Positions 20,991-33,469 are shown, counted from the stretch's first letter. The stretch is 64,000 nt of DNA from Mauremys mutica (GCF_020497125.1 NC_059075.1:34198003-34262002); one strand, 5' to 3'. The notes: generated by a model from the letters alone, not told the origin. Translations and numbers: made by a program.

Positions 20991-22189
20991 TTGTCAAGAG
21001 AGGATTTTAACACCAGACTGGGAATAAACAGTAGGAGAAGGTGGCCCCTTAAACAAAGATCCTGTTTCCATGCAAATGTGCTTAGAAACAAGGAAAGAGA
21101 AGTACCAGAAATGTACTTTATGGAAAGCAGAGCTTTCTCTAAGGAATGGCTTTTATCGTTTTCCTGGAGGAGCCGGCAGCTCTTTACAACAGGATTGGTT
21201 TTCCTATCTTGGTTGCATTGTGACAGCTTAGAAAAACTCCATAACTAATGTAGCCTCCATACATTACGGGGTGATCATGTTCAAAGAACAGACATTGACA
21301 GATTTGAAATAATTATGTAAATATATTTGGGATCCTATTTAAATGCACATTTTTCAGCCGTACGATAAAAAACCCAACAAACCCTCTGTGATTGCTGAGG
21401 AAGTGATACCTACGAGTCTGCATTAAACTAAACACAATATGCCATAAAAAGCTCATTACACATCCAAGCTGTCTTTGTATCAGCATTAAGCGCGCTGCCA
21501 CAGACATTCTGTAAATTATTCACTTATAAATTACTCATTTATAACAGCTGCAGGATGACGGTGACAGTGTGAATTATATTTTTTTTCCTTGCCTTGGCTT
21601 TGCCAGCAGCCTGCTTTTGTTGGTGCAGTTTTTGCTTATCTGAGCACCTGATGACCCTGATCTTGCTGCTGGTGGGAGGAAAAATTATGTCTTAAAGATG
21701 AGACACAGAGAAGCATTCCTATTGCCCCTTTTTCATTATTAACCCTAGAACGGTGAGATGTGCCTGAAACTGGAAATCTTACAACAGCGGATGATAGCGG
21801 CTCCGCATCTTACTCTGCTCTGCAGTGTACAGGGTTGGACAGGTTTCTGTAGGCTGACAACGTAAGTTCCAGTATCCCTGTCACAGGAGTTATAAAGGAC
21901 TCCAAGCACTATGTTGCTTGCTGTTAGTGCTTCTAAGTGCACAAGGAAATCTAACATAGATCTGATGCTTAGGAACCTTGGGGATCAGAGACCTGACCCT
22001 GAGAGCAACAAAACACAGAAGGCTATAGTTTGAATTTAACTAGGCATGGTGGGACCTATTCTCATCCAGAATTAGGTTGCAAGGGACTGTTGTCTCAGAC
22101 TTCAGAGAGCCTTGAATATATAAACTATGACTCAGTAGTTCTGTTAATATAATGTATTTGTATAGTGCCATAAATAGACATGGGGTTTG
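20991..22189. other. Non-coding; possible conserved element 21040-21640
   Basis: No repeat recognised. The part from about 21040 to 21640 is low in CpG decay, lacks repeats, and contains dense homeobox/POU-type words (ATGCAAAT near 21070, several ATTA and TAAATTA). This is a pattern impression only and would need cross-species alignment. Confidence 0.35.
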
Positions 22190-22258
22190 ATCCTGTGCCG
22201 TCAAAGTCTATGGGAGCTTTGCCATTGACTTCAGTGGGTGCAGGATCAGAGCCATCCT
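22190..22258. repeat. Palindromic MITE fragment
   Basis: GGTTTGATCCTGTGCCGTCA ... TTGACTTCAGTGGGTGCAGG ... ATCA form a short hairpin of the same family as 44641-44714. Confidence 0.5.
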
Positions 22259-22404
22259 ACTAGATTATGCTTAAAATGGGCTGTAACATAAGTGTCCCTT
22301 TCAGTTCAAAGGCATGAGATGATAGAACATAATGTTTTATAAAACAGGCACATCTTCAGAAGATATGCACAACAGGACAGGGGAGTTTAATTAGGAGGAC
22401 TCAT

Positions 22405-22908
22405 CAAGTCACAGGTTTTAAGGCCAGAAGGGACCATTACAACAATCTGGTCTGACCACCTCACAGATCATAGGATTTCACCCATGAATTCCTGCATAAA
22501 GATCACAACTTCTGGCTGAGCTACAGCATATCTTTTAGAAAGACATCCAACCTTGATTTAAAAGCTTTAAGTGATGGAGAGCACCACATTCCTTAGTAAT
22601 TTTGTTCCAGTGGTTAATTAGTCTCACTGTTAAAAAAATTTGTGCCTATTTCTAGTATGAATTTTTCTAGCTTGATTGATCTTGCAGCCACTAGATCTTA
22701 TTAGGCTTTTGTATGCTTGATTAAAGAGCCCTTGACTATCAGAAATCCTTTCCTCATATAGGTACTTACAATGATCAAGTCACTTCTTAACCCTCTTTCA
22801 GATCAATTAAAATGGATTGAGCTTTTCAGGTCTCTTACTCCAAGGCAGAGTTTTCCAGACTTTGAATCATTCTTGTAGCTCTTTTCTGAAATCTTTCCAA
22901 GATTGGTC
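22405..22908 (-). mobile_element. CR1 LINE 3' fragment, minus orientation
   Basis: The plus strand carries the ordered phrases AAGGCCAGAAGGGACCATTA, TCTGGTCTGACCACC, GTTCCAGTGGTTAATTAGTC and TGATCAAGTCACTTCTTAACCC, ending with TTGTAGCTCTTTTCTGAAATC. These match the antisense of CR1 ORF2 and 3' UTR seen across birds and turtles. It is a 5'-truncated, inactive copy with no readable frame. Confidence 0.8.
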
Positions 22909-23154
22909 CAAGTGCAAGTGGTGGCTTGAGAGAAAAGGTGAAGCTGAACATGGGCCAAGGAGATAAAATAAACTGAGGACAGATGCTTAGGGAGAAGGAA
23001 AGTGTGTGGACGGAGGTAAAAACAGAGAGGTAGTAGCTTGGGGTAGAAATGGAAAAGATCTAGGAGGATGAGGATCCTGCACTTGAGGTAGAACACTAGT
23101 ATCTTTATGGGACACATCCATTCTGGCAGGACAGCTGATACTGGGTAAATACTG

Positions 23155-23953
23155 TGTCATAACCAGATAGTTAAGGGTTAAGGTTTTTGTCTACCTGTAA
23201 AGGGTTAACAAGCAGTACCTGTGGACACCTGACCAGAGGACCAATCAGAGACAAGATTTTTTCAAATCTCTGTGGAGGGAAGCCTTTGTCTGTGTTCCTT
23301 GTTTGCAGAGAGCTCTCTTTGGATCTAAGAGAGGTCAGTCATGTCTCCAAGTTCTCCTGGAGTAGTTTCTACTATTCAATAGTGAGTATTAATTAGAAAG
23401 GCGAATTAGTCTTATAATTTGATTTCTACATTTGCAATTGTGTGTTTGCTAAAGGAAATTCTTTATTCCTGTTTGCTGTTACTTTGCTTTCACTGAGAAA
23501 GAAAGGGGGAGGGGGGATTCTCTCCAGAGATTGATAAGTTTAGACCCTGTATTGTTCTATCTTGGATTACAGAGACAAGTTACTTTCTTTTTATTCTTTA
23601 ATAAATTCTTTTCTATTAAGAACTTGGTGGATCTTTCCTTGGGTGGATTCTCAGGGAAAGGGGAGGAGGGAGGTATCCCTCTGTAGTTAAATCCCGGTGT
23701 CTCTCCTAGGAAAAGGGAGGGGGGAGGAAGCAGGGGGGAATGGTTTATTTCTCCTGGGTGTAAGAACTCCATGGATTTAGGGCTCTTGGAATCCCCTAGG
23801 ATTTTGGGGAAGGACTGTGTCTCAATCCACATTTCCTGATTGAGTGGTGGCAGCTTTTACTAGATCTAAACTAGGATTTTAGTTTAGAGGGAAACCAGTG
23901 CAGGTCCCTACATTGGAACCCAACAGCTCCAAGTGGGGGTGAGACCTATGACA
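23155..23953 (+). mobile_element. Solo LTR with 5-bp duplication TACTG
   Basis: TGTCATAACCAGATAG at the start and CTATGACA at the end give TG...CA with a short inverted repeat. TACTG lies directly before (23150-23154) and after (23954-23958), a perfect 5-bp target duplication. A CTTTAATAAATTC polyadenylation signal near 23600 lies mid-LTR. At 799 bp it is a complete LTR with no interior. The LTR at 39332-40019 is a relative in the opposite orientation. Confidence 0.88.
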
Positions 23954-23958
23954 TACTG

Positions 23959-24926
23959 CAACTGCAATTTTTTTCAGTGAATATTTGAATTTTTAAAACA
24001 AATATGCCACAACTCTGTTCAAACCCTCCCTGAATTCATTCTCCATGAATATTCCAGGTTTAATGGCAGGAATCTTCTTAGAGGCATCTAGTTTTAAAAC
24101 TTTGATGTCATAGTTTGAGAAAACAAAGGTCAAATTCACATTTACAAGAATTTGCACTGGAAACCTGATTCTAAAAGTTACAGCTATGCAAACGAGCAAC
24201 AGAAATTTACCATGTGATCTATGCATCTAGTGAAAACAGCTCAATTTTTTAATTTCAAACAGTGAATATTGATACCAGCTTCTTGAAAATGACCAAGGGA
24301 CCAAACCAATAATAGCATAAAATTAGCAAAAAATGTCAAATGCAAAGCATTTGGGAAAAATTACAATCTGTTCATAGACAGAAAGAGGCAAAAATCAGTG
24401 AATATCTTATTGATTACAAGTTATTCATTCAGCATTAATGTCCTCGTATAATGAACTGAGACTCTGAGACTTGTCCTAGCATTCACTGAGCCATTTGGGT
24501 AAAACCTGAAATGGGTAACATGGGGTTATATTTATCTGAGTTACTCCAACTTCATGTCCAGGTACCTGGAAGGAATATTCTCTGGATTTTACAAGAACCA
24601 TCTTTAAGAACTGGGTTTCTGAAGTGAAAGAGTCTGAGTTCAGCTCCAGGACTGCCCTCATCAGGCTTTACAGTGTGATGGCTGCACTGCAAAATCCAGC
24701 TGCTTTACTTTTATTACACAATTTATATTGGACATTTGCTTCAATGGACTTTCACACCTTCCAACACCTTTTTATGTCCATATTGTGAATCTCTATTTTT
24801 ACTTTAAATGTGTCCTGCCGCATAGCCTGTAGTTATTGTCAAAAACTCTCTTTTTATTGCCTCATTCAACCATGCTTTCATGCAAACATGCGCCCCCCAC
24901 CCCTTTGCAATCTAACTTTGATTTAC
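23959..24926. other. Non-coding, nothing recognised
   Basis: AT-rich DNA with short minus-strand open frames (for example 23993-24226) of no recognised family. Confidence 0.45.
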
Positions 24927-25274
24927 CTCTCTTCCCTGTCTGTAGTCACTCATTTGGTAGCACAGTTTAATCACGTCTTTCCTACTGAGTAGCAGTTCCT
25001 CAAAAGTCAAATAAGTTTCTTTTAGCGTGTCCTGTCTGCCAAGAACAGATTCCTGCAGCTTCTGAGGAAGAGGTTCTAGGGTAGCTGGTGAGGTTTTGGG
25101 GTAAATGAGTGGCTGAGAAACATCCCCAGGGGACAGCCATATCCTAGGGTGGAACCCTAGGTCCATCATGGAAATTGCTGGGGACTCTGTGGTATGTTCA
25201 CCCTCTGCTGGCCAGTTCATAACAGACAGTAATGATAGTCTTGCTCCTTGACCCCCCTTGTAACTTTGACACAT
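24927..25274 (-). CDS. Candidate internal exon of unknown gene
   Basis: A 120-codon minus-strand frame looks more protein-like than its neighbours: it contains RQDTLKETYLTFEELLLSRK and DVIKLCYQM, with balanced composition and no low-complexity. In frame, immediately after GGAAGAGAG at 24927, stands a good splice donor, GTAAAT. Upstream on the minus strand is a T-rich tract (TTTTTTTTCTTTTTTGG) followed by several possible AG acceptors, including one near 25210 (CTGGCCAGCAG). I do not recognise the protein and found no partner exon. It may be a chance frame or a decayed exon. Confidence 0.25.
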
Positions 25275-25612
25275 GGACCAAAAAAGAAAAAAAATACAGT
25301 TAAAATGCTCTCATTTGTCTCTGTGTTTCACATTACACATAAAATAATTTGCAGTTCTAATGCATCTTTCATCCAAGAATCAAAGGGTTTAAAAATTAAT
25401 TAATTAAGCTTCACAATGTCCTTGTAAGGTAACCATTTTTCAAATAGGTAAACACTGGCATTGAAAAGTAAAGTGGCATACCCAGTGCCACACAGTGATT
25501 CACTGAGCCCTGGTCTATACTACACAGTTAGGTTACGGGAAGGCAGCTTATGTTGACCTAACTATGTCAGTGTATACACTATAGCCTTGCTACTGCCAAT
25601 GTCAGTGCCCTA

Positions 25613-26795
25613 TGTGATGGTGTACCCCATAAGGCTTCATGGGAATATGCTTATGCATGTATATATGACACAACTAGAATGTGTTTTATGCCACATATGC
25701 CATGTAACATCTCCCTGTAAAGGTTATGATCTACTGAATCTATTAATCCTATTTGTATGCACGTATCATTTTTGTATTTGAAGTTATGAACATTGGCTAT
25801 GTACTGGCTTGATTTTCAAGTAGCCTTAGTAAAGCATTTGGTCAGTTTCTTGAGAAAGGAATGTGCAGATTAAGTGCCCAGTCAAGAAGCACTTAAGGGA
25901 CAATAGATCTTGGGAGGCTCCAATCCATATAAGAAGTCTACATGAGGATGTTCACGGTAGCAGGTAAACAATGGCTGCTGCCTGTAAAAACTGAGTCATG
26001 CATGGACATGTGACTTGCCCATGTGACTCCAATACTCCATTTGGAGCTGGACTTTGCACAGGAGAGAGGAAGAGGGCCTCTACCCACAAGAGAAAGTCTA
26101 TTTAAGCCTGTGGGAGACCTCTCCATTTTGTGAGGTAGCCTCTCCACCCCCAAGGATACTGAAAGAAACTGGAACAAAGGACAGTAACTACAGGGGCTGT
26201 AGTGATTGCTGGACCCAGACTACAAGGAGACTAGTCTGTATAAGGAAGCTTACTGGAATTCCTCTAAGGGTGAGGTTTTTATCTGTACTCATTTTTCTTA
26301 CTGTATTAGACTCAGACTTGCATATTTTATTTTACTTGATAGTTTACTTGTTCTGTCTGTTACTACTTGGAACCACTTAAATCCTACATTCTGTATTTAA
26401 TAAAATCATTCTTTACTTATTAATTAACCCAGAGTATGTATTAATACCTGGGGCGGGGTTTTCAAACAGCTGTGCATATCTTTCTATCAGTGTTATAGAG
26501 GGCAAACAATTTTTCAAGTTTACCCTGTATAAGCTGTATACAGGGTAAAACAGATTTATTTGGGGTTTAGACCCCGTTGGGAGTTGGGCATCTGAGTGTT
26601 AAAGACAGGAACACTCCTGTAAGTTGCTTTCAGTTAAGTCTGCAGCTTTGGGGCACGTGGTTCAGACCCTGGTCTGTATTGGAGCAGACCCTGGCTCAAC
26701 AAGACAGGGTATTGGAGCCCCAAGCTGGCAGGGAAAGCAGGGGCAGAAGTAGTCTTGGCAGCCCCAAGGGGGTTTCTGTGATCCAACCTGTCACA
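25613..26795 (+). mobile_element. Solo LTR inside a Harbinger MITE
   Basis: It begins TGTGATGGTGTACCCC and ends AACCTGTCACA, so TG...CA with a TGTGA/TCACA inverted repeat. The flanks CCCTA (25608-25612) and CCGTA (26796-26800) match in 4 of 5 positions. It has a TATA-like CATATAAGAAG near 25926 and AATAAA at 26399-26404. Length 1183 bp; no internal region. Confidence 0.8.
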
Positions 26796-26929
26796 CCGTA
26801 CTACACCGAGATGATAACTCCACCTCCATGAGAGGCGTAGGGCTTATGCCAGTGTAGTTAGTGCACTGCAGTGTCTGTGTAAACACCGTGTGACTTACAT
26901 CAGCTGCTGGCTGTCACTCTTGTCAGTTT

Positions 26930-27310
26930 CACAGCTCTAGTTCTCCCCACTTCCAGCCACTCTGCTACCTGCTGCCCAGGCTCCCTGCTCAGAGCCAGGC
27001 TACTCCCGGGTTCTGGCTCCCCACTCTGAGCCAGGCTACTCCTGGGTCCTGGCTCCCCACTCTGAGCTGGGTTGCACTCCCCCAGTTCCCTGCTCCCCCT
27101 GGCTCTTCACTCCGTGCTGGGGAGCCTAGCTGCACTGAGGCTTCTGGCTCCCAACTGGAAATCTGGGCGACTGCCCTGCTCCTGGCAGGCGATGGGGAGG
27201 CAAGAGCCCGGGTGACTGGCCTGCTCCCAGTGTGGAGCAGGGTGGTGAGAGTCTGCGTGGGTAGATGGCTCCTGGCAGGCAGCGGGGAGGTGAGAGCCCA
27301 GGCTCTCAGC
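26930..27310. repeat. GC-rich degenerate tandem repeat
   Basis: The phrase CTGGCTCCCCACTCTGAGC recurs about every 41 bp, then a longer unit with CTCCTGGCAGGCGATGGGGAGG recurs with variation. It forms the interior of the host MITE. Confidence 0.6.
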
Positions 27311-27712
27311 CCCTCACATTGCGCTTCTTAGGTGGATGGAAGAGCTCCTGGTGAGGACAGGCACCATCGGCAGAAGGAGGGCCATGTGGATGTGAACCAC
27401 TGGAGTAATAACTGTGGTGGCTGTCTTCTTCTTAGAATATGCTCAATGTGCCTCGGGTGGCACATGACCAGGATTCATCACCGAATTTGGTCCGCTGGTT
27501 GGATCATTAGCTTCCCTAGCTTGGGCCAGGTAGTGATGGGGGTGTGACATGTACACTGATCCATGCCTCCCAGGGGGGCTGTAAGTCAACCTAACGTAGG
27601 TTGACTTAAGCTTGTAGTGTAGACATCCCCTAACAGAATGAGGAATAGAACCCAGGAGTCCTGGTTCTCATTGCCTACTCTAAATACTTGACAACATCTG
27701 ACTTGCAGTCCA

Positions 27713-28112
27713 TAACCCAAAATTTAACTTAGGGAAAAAATATTCCAACAGTACCTCAAATGATTAATGTGAGGTAGAAATGGATTGCTAAATCTTCATG
27801 GTAAGAAATTTAAGATTTCTATTTTTCTTGTCTTATTCCCAGGTTTAGGATTAATATTTTATCTGTGTGAATAACTTTGTTGCTTTTTATGAAAGGAATG
27901 ATTCATTTCGAGCTGGATATGGTGAATGCATATGAGAAGATACTGATAGGGAGAACAGAAGGAGTGGAGTGACTTATTTGCTGTGACTGGGCTGAAGGAA
28001 GTAGCTTTTCTTTAAGAACATAATCCTGGGAATTTTCCCAAAGTACATGGTGGTAAACTTGATCTAAGTGAGTTGTCTTTTCTTTGGTAAAGCACAATGT
28101 TAGGCCAGATTG
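27713..28112. other. Non-coding, nothing recognised
   Basis: No repeat or exon-like feature recognised. Confidence 0.4.
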
Positions 28113-28188
28113 TCAGCTGGTGTCATCAAAGCAGCTTTGTGGACTTCAGTAGAACTATGCTGATTGACACCAGCTGAGGATCTGACCA
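28113..28188. mobile_element. Palindromic MITE
   Basis: GGCCAGATTGTCAGCTGGTG pairs with CACCAGCTGAGGATCTGACC across a short loop containing CAAAGCAGCTTTG. It is 76 bp and non-coding. Confidence 0.6.
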
Positions 28189-28581
28189 GTTATGTTTATA
28201 GAGATGATTTTGGAAAACCAAAGGGTGAGCATTTAGGAACTTGTTTGCAGGGGACTGGATGACGCAGGGGATTGGTAGTGGGAAACAGAGCTTTTTTCTC
28301 TTTGATTACCTAAGCAAATGCAGCCAGAGTTTTTAGTGATTGAAAGTTAGGACTGTCTGCTGGCTATTTGGTGGTCTGTGTGTGATGAGTTAGGTGATCT
28401 CAGGCTATTTCTTAATGGGCAAGTGTCCGTACCATTCAATGACCACCACAGTTGGCATGCTTGTTGGTAGTCTCAACAGAGATGCCAAAGACTTGAGGGG
28501 CCAGGGGAAATAGAGAGGAGCCCAAATTGGAACTCCCTAGGCTTTACCTCAACCAACTACTCTGAAGTAAAACCACAACTT

Positions 28582-28662
28582 GCCTTGTCTGCATTTGGGA
28601 TGTACAATGTGTTAGCTAGCTCCTGTAAAATCACACCTTTTTTTCTTAGTGTAGACATGGCC
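28582..28662. mobile_element. Very short Harbinger-like MITE
   Basis: The left GCCTTGTCTGCATTTGGGAT and the right AGTGTAGACATGGCC form an inverted repeat with Harbinger-type ends, 81 bp in all. Confidence 0.55.
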
Positions 28663-30159
28663 TAAGAGATGCTTGACCATTGAGCTCCATATAATGCCAT
28701 AGCTCCACCTACTTCCTCCCCATCACAGTCCTCTTTTTGGCAAGATGCTCCCTGGGAGGAGCTCCTGAGGAGTAGCCACAGCATGACTATGTAAGCTGAC
28801 CAGGATGTAACTCCAGATGTATTGTAAATATTAGAGCTACCAGACTACCTTTCCCTGTGCACTCGAAGAAGAACATTAGATTGCAGTAGGACAACTAATC
28901 ATTGGGGAGACGGGGACTTGTGATAACTGTGGAGTGATGCTGTATGGAATGGTCCAGCTGGAAATGCACCACCACATCAGAATCTGTTGAGCTGGAGCAC
29001 AAGTGCAATTGGGTTGAGATTGTGTTTATGACATGATCTAAATTAGATGGTGTCATGCTACTACATCGTCAGGGAGCCCTTTCCCAGAGGGAGTTCTGAG
29101 CCTTATAGTTAGGACATGTCTGGGTTTAATAGCCCTTAACAGGGCTGGGCAAGAAGCAGCAAATTTGGTTGTCTTACTCACACCCATTTGGATAAGCAAT
29201 ATCACCAATTTCAAATGCATCAAGTAGATAATTTTTTCTTAAGAGGATCTAGCATTAGTTTGCCCCCCACATACCCTTGTGACAACTCCCTCCTTAATCT
29301 AATTCCCTATTGGTAGCTCTCTAAGCGTTTGGATGCTCCTCTTCCATTGACATATTTTTGGGTGCCCTTAACTTCTCATGCATATTAACAATTCATAGAT
29401 ATGTTAGGAGAGTTTTCAAGATTCTGTTCTTTCCCTGCATAACGGCCCATGAAAAATGCTTCTCTGAATGAAACCTTAATGGCAAAGTGGTTCAAAAAGC
29501 ACCACCTTGCATGCCATATGCTTTGGAAATAAATCACTCCTCTCTCCCCCTCCCCCCATTTAAAGGCAATGTAGCATCACCACAAAGGAAACTTTATCTT
29601 TTTAGCAACATAAATCATTCACTTCCCTTCACAACCTGGCCCCTCCCGTCTGGGAAGCTTTTCACATTTACTATGCGTGTTATAATCTCCACTATATTTC
29701 TGTCTGCCACATTGATTTATCCTTTGCTAACAAATCAGCCCGTATGGCAAAGCTGCTGCTTTCCAATTCAGCCTTTGATGGAACGTTTGGATGTGCTGTA
29801 AATCATAGCTGGGATTCAAGCAGAGAGAAGGCAGGAGTAAAGATGAGAAGGGCTTTTTTTATTTATATGTGTATGGTTCTAAAAAAATCCAGTCTCTCTT
29901 CCCTGTCCCTCCCCATCCCTCTCCACACTGCAGGTGAGGTTTTGGCTTTTTTGTTTATAATAGAAATGGGCCTGTAGTGAATTTTCTCCCTTGATGATTC
30001 CTTTCTCCTCCTAGTCCAAAGTGTGGCAAGAAACTGCTATACAGAATGTGAAGCAGGTGGGTCAGTGGTGCACAAGTATGCAAAGGATGTGTCACACAAG
30101 AGTTTCTTCATGCATTTTCTCCAGGTACAAACAACTCACTGGATTGGCGAGGAAGCAGG
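28663..30159. other. Non-coding, nothing recognised
   Basis: Mostly unique-looking DNA. The part at about 29640-29830 is free of recognised repeats and rich in AT homeobox-like words; conservation cannot be judged from one sequence. Confidence 0.4.
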
Positions 30160-30395
30160 GTCTTGTGGCTAAAGCACAAGTCAGGAGATCTGACTTCAGT
30201 TCCTAACTCTGCCTCAGACTTTCTGTGTGAGCTTGCATGGGCCATTTAACCTCTTTGCTTCAATTTACACATCTGAAAAATAGAGGAGGTAATATTCCCT
30301 TGTCTCATAGCAGTGTTGTGAGGCTTCATTGACTAATGTCTGTAAAGTGAATTGAGATCTACAGCTATAAGTGCGAAGTGTTACCTATTATTTGT
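30160..30395 (+). repeat. MIR-type SINE
   Basis: A tRNA-related head (TCTTGTGGCTAAAGCACAAG) is followed by a core with CTGTGTGAGCTTGCATGGGC, AATTTACACATCTGAAAAAT, GTTGTGAGGCTTCATTGACT and GTAAAGTGAATTGAGAT. This is the order of the amniote MIR element. It is old and diverged. Confidence 0.72.
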
Positions 30396-31584
30396 CAGCT
30401 AGCCAGAAGTGGCCAGGCATTTGCCAAAAGTGGCAAGAAACTGGGGCCGGGGGAGTGACTGCATAATTGTGGCATATAATGATTTGCTCTCACAAAGTGA
30501 CATTGCTTACAATTAATGATTAGCAAACTCCATAAAGATCGGTGGTCCATTCAATATATGTATCCAGCTTACTTGGTCCTCTTTCATGTAGAAACAAGGC
30601 AGGACATTTCACCAAAGCAGCCTTTCTTGTTAGCCAGGCTGTGGGAGGCATGCAGTGCGTATCTACATATCATCTAGTCCTTTAAAACAATTTCTTTATA
30701 GATGCTACAAACTCCTTCTATCAGTTCCTGGTGCACTGCAAGGCCTCAGCATGAACCATTTGGTGCCATTGTAGCTGCTAGAAAACTGGACTAGCACATG
30801 TCTGGTTTGTATGGATTCAGGTAAGTTGTATAGTTTTCAAAGCTGAATAAGGCTAGCTTTTTTCATAGTTTCCATTTTGTTATTTTCAAAAAGAATGCAA
30901 TGACACTGAGCTAAACCCTCTGAAAGCTGGCCTGAAGAGAGCCCTGAACACCAGACTCACTGGTGGTACACAGACACAGTGAGTCTGGTACACAGTGGCA
31001 GCACAGAGATTAGTCAAAATGTGTGCCACTAAGTTCATTCAGTGAAAAGAAGCCCCAGCTGGGCCCCACCCTCCTCTCAACAACCCATGGACTCAGAACT
31101 GCAAAGGGGTGACCTTTTTTCCTGAGGGCACTAGGATCCATGCAGTGGCTCTCCCCCTCACCCGTGCCATATGGTTTTGGTGAAAGAAACTACAGGGAGG
31201 AGCCAACCAGAGACTTCAACTGGTAGCTGCTGCAGAAACAGCTAAAGGACCCACAGACACTGATGATGTCCAAATTGTCTAGAGTGTCGACTAGAATTCC
31301 TCAGCCCTGTGCAGACTGGCTATTTGTTCCAACCCACTCCTACCCCCTCCCTCAGTCTCTTCAGCTCAGCCTCACTCCAGGACAGCCTCCTTTTCTCCCC
31401 TAACCTGTTCCCTTCACCCTCATTCCCTTTAAAGTCGCCTCCCCTTTCCCTTTTCTTTCCCTTTTGCTAATCCCCCCTATCTGCTACCTCCACCCCCAAA
31501 CATCGTGGAACTAACATGGCATTTGCCACCTTCTCTGCTTGTGCATTACATCCCTTCCCCCGGCCTGTGTCTGTCTTGTCTATG
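30396..31584. other. Non-coding, nothing recognised
   Basis: No repeat family or exon recognised; a pyrimidine-rich stretch lies around 31330-31500. Confidence 0.4.
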
Positions 31585-31715
31585 TCGATTATCAGCTCTT
31601 GAGGTCAGGGGCCTGTCTACTACTCTGAGTTTGAACAGTGCCTAGCACAGTGGGGCCCTGCTCTTTGTTGGTCCTTAGGCACTGTGATAAACATGATTAA
31701 TAATAATAATGGCAG
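31585..31715 (+). repeat. L3-like repeat tail
   Basis: CTCTTGAGGTCAGGGGCCTG, AACAGTGCCTAGCACAGTGG and a final (TAA)n give the typical tail of an old amniote repeat. A second copy lies at 35935-36052. Confidence 0.6.
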
Positions 31716-33469
31716 AATTTTCCAATGCGTTGATGGCTTCTTCCTGTATAGTATGGTTCTGCTCACCACAGGGGTGGGAGCCTGTGGCCCTTAGCCTTTC
31801 TCTTTCCCCATTAGTGCTTACCTTCCTTTGTAAAGCACTTAGCGCTTCAGTGGTGTTTTACATCCACAGTAGTGTTATTCCCTGCTAATAAAAGAACATG
31901 ACTTTGCTTTCCCTTTGAAATTCTTCCCAGGCTTTCACACCTGAAAGCTCTGTACAGTAACAAGAAAAAAATACAAAAGAACTTGAGGCCACGGAGTCTA
32001 AATATTCCAAACGATCATGAGGTCGTTATATCTGCCTGCAAGCTTGTCATCTCTATATGCTGTTGTGTTAATAAAGCCCCAGAATACCAGTTGGCACTGA
32101 CAGATAGAGCTGTACACTTCATATTATATAAACTACTTCATGCAGCCCCATCTGATTGCTGTAGAGACACAAATTCATACATTTCACTATCAATAACCTG
32201 CTTCTTAATCCTAACCCAACATCCATTCAAATTAAAGCTCTGTAACTCTTTTCACCAGGAGGACGGATCTTACAGCTTCTCACAGGTTGATTTATTGTTA
32301 CATGACAATATTGGGAACATTAAATTTTAATATCGGTGCTGTCACTTTAATCATAAGTCTTATGCTGAAGAGCTCAGAAATTACTTCATTTTAAAAAGGA
32401 CATTTATTATACTATATAGGCAGATATGTAATTCCTTCCTTTAAAGAACCATGGATTATTTTCTTTGGGAGAAGGCTGAACTTGTGATTTGTATTTGCCC
32501 AATCACTTTTGGCAAAGGAGAAAAAGCTAATTTACTGTTTCTTTTGACCTAAATAATCTCCTGTTTGTTTCTCATTCACCTTTAAGCCACAGGGAACTGA
32601 CTGCATTTTACCTGCCTGGTAATAATAACTAGGGATGGGAAAATTGGTTTGGAAAAAAAAGCCCAAAACTGGTTTGAAACTTGACCCAAATCTCAACCAA
32701 ACCAGACTCTATGTTTATATTCAAAAAAGTTTAAGTTCCCTTCTTTCTCTCGATAACTTTTCCCTCTAGTGACATTTTGATCCTGGCCTGTATATCTATT
32801 ATTATTGTTTTTTATTATTTGTAGAATGGTAGCAGCTATATGCTTCATATGAGATTCTAGCCCCATTGTGCTTGGTATTGTACATTCTCAAAGTAAGAGA
32901 CAGTCCCTTCCACAAAGATCATATAATGTAAGTAAACATGATCATTAAACGGTGGAAGAAAGGAACTATTATTATCCTATAGGTGGTGAACTGGGGCACA
33001 GAGGCATTAAGTGACTTGCCAAGGCCAATGGTGTGTCTTTTGCTCTTTACACAACCAACGTAATATGGAGGAACCACACAACTGGGGTCCAAATAACTGA
33101 TTTCTGAATATACACACCATGCAAAGTCAAGTTCTGATGGCTTCTCAGACATAGAACACAGTGCCATTAGAGGATGCACAAACTATTTAAAAAGATACTA
33201 TCCTATTCCTATACACTACAGTCACACAGGAAGTCTTGGGAGAACCAGGAACTAAACCCAGCTCTCTCCTGAGTTCCACTCCAGTGTCTTAAGCAAAAGA
33301 CCATCTTTTTCTCTGGTAGGATCTGCTATGATATTGACTATCTGGTGTTCTCACTGGAACACATTCTCCTTTGAACCTGGAATAAAACCCAGGATTCCTT
33401 ATTGATATCTGCTGACAGCAGAAGAATGTGGAGAGTGAAACCTATTGGCAAATGCATGCCTCTCATCTT
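31716..33469. other. Non-coding; possible conserved element 31990-32460
   Basis: No exon recognised. The part from about 31990 to 32460 is repeat-free and has a long plus-strand open frame (31983-32330) without domain features, a pattern often seen in constrained non-coding DNA. The part from about 32780 to 33320 holds L3-like remnants (GAACTGGGGCACAGAGGCAT, AAGTGACTTGCC). Confidence 0.35.

Larger units (their letters stand above)
25507..27630. mobile_element. Harbinger-like MITE carrying a solo LTR
   Basis: The left end GCCCTGGTCTATACTACA and the right end, with reverse complement GGGGATGTCTACACTACA, are Harbinger-type termini. Inner arms pair too (GTTAGGTT / AACCTAAC, GTTGACCTAA / TTAGGTTGAC). 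After removing the LTR at 25613-26795 the element is about 0.94 kb and non-coding. Confidence 0.7.
25392..27712. repeat. L3-like repeat split by a nested MITE and LTR
   Basis: The left part (25392-25506) carries GTGGCATACCCAGTGCCACA and CAGTGATTCACTGAG; the right part (27631-27712) resumes with AATAGAACCCAGGAGTCCTGG. Together they give the old L3/MIR-like order, interrupted by 25507-27630. Confidence 0.55.
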
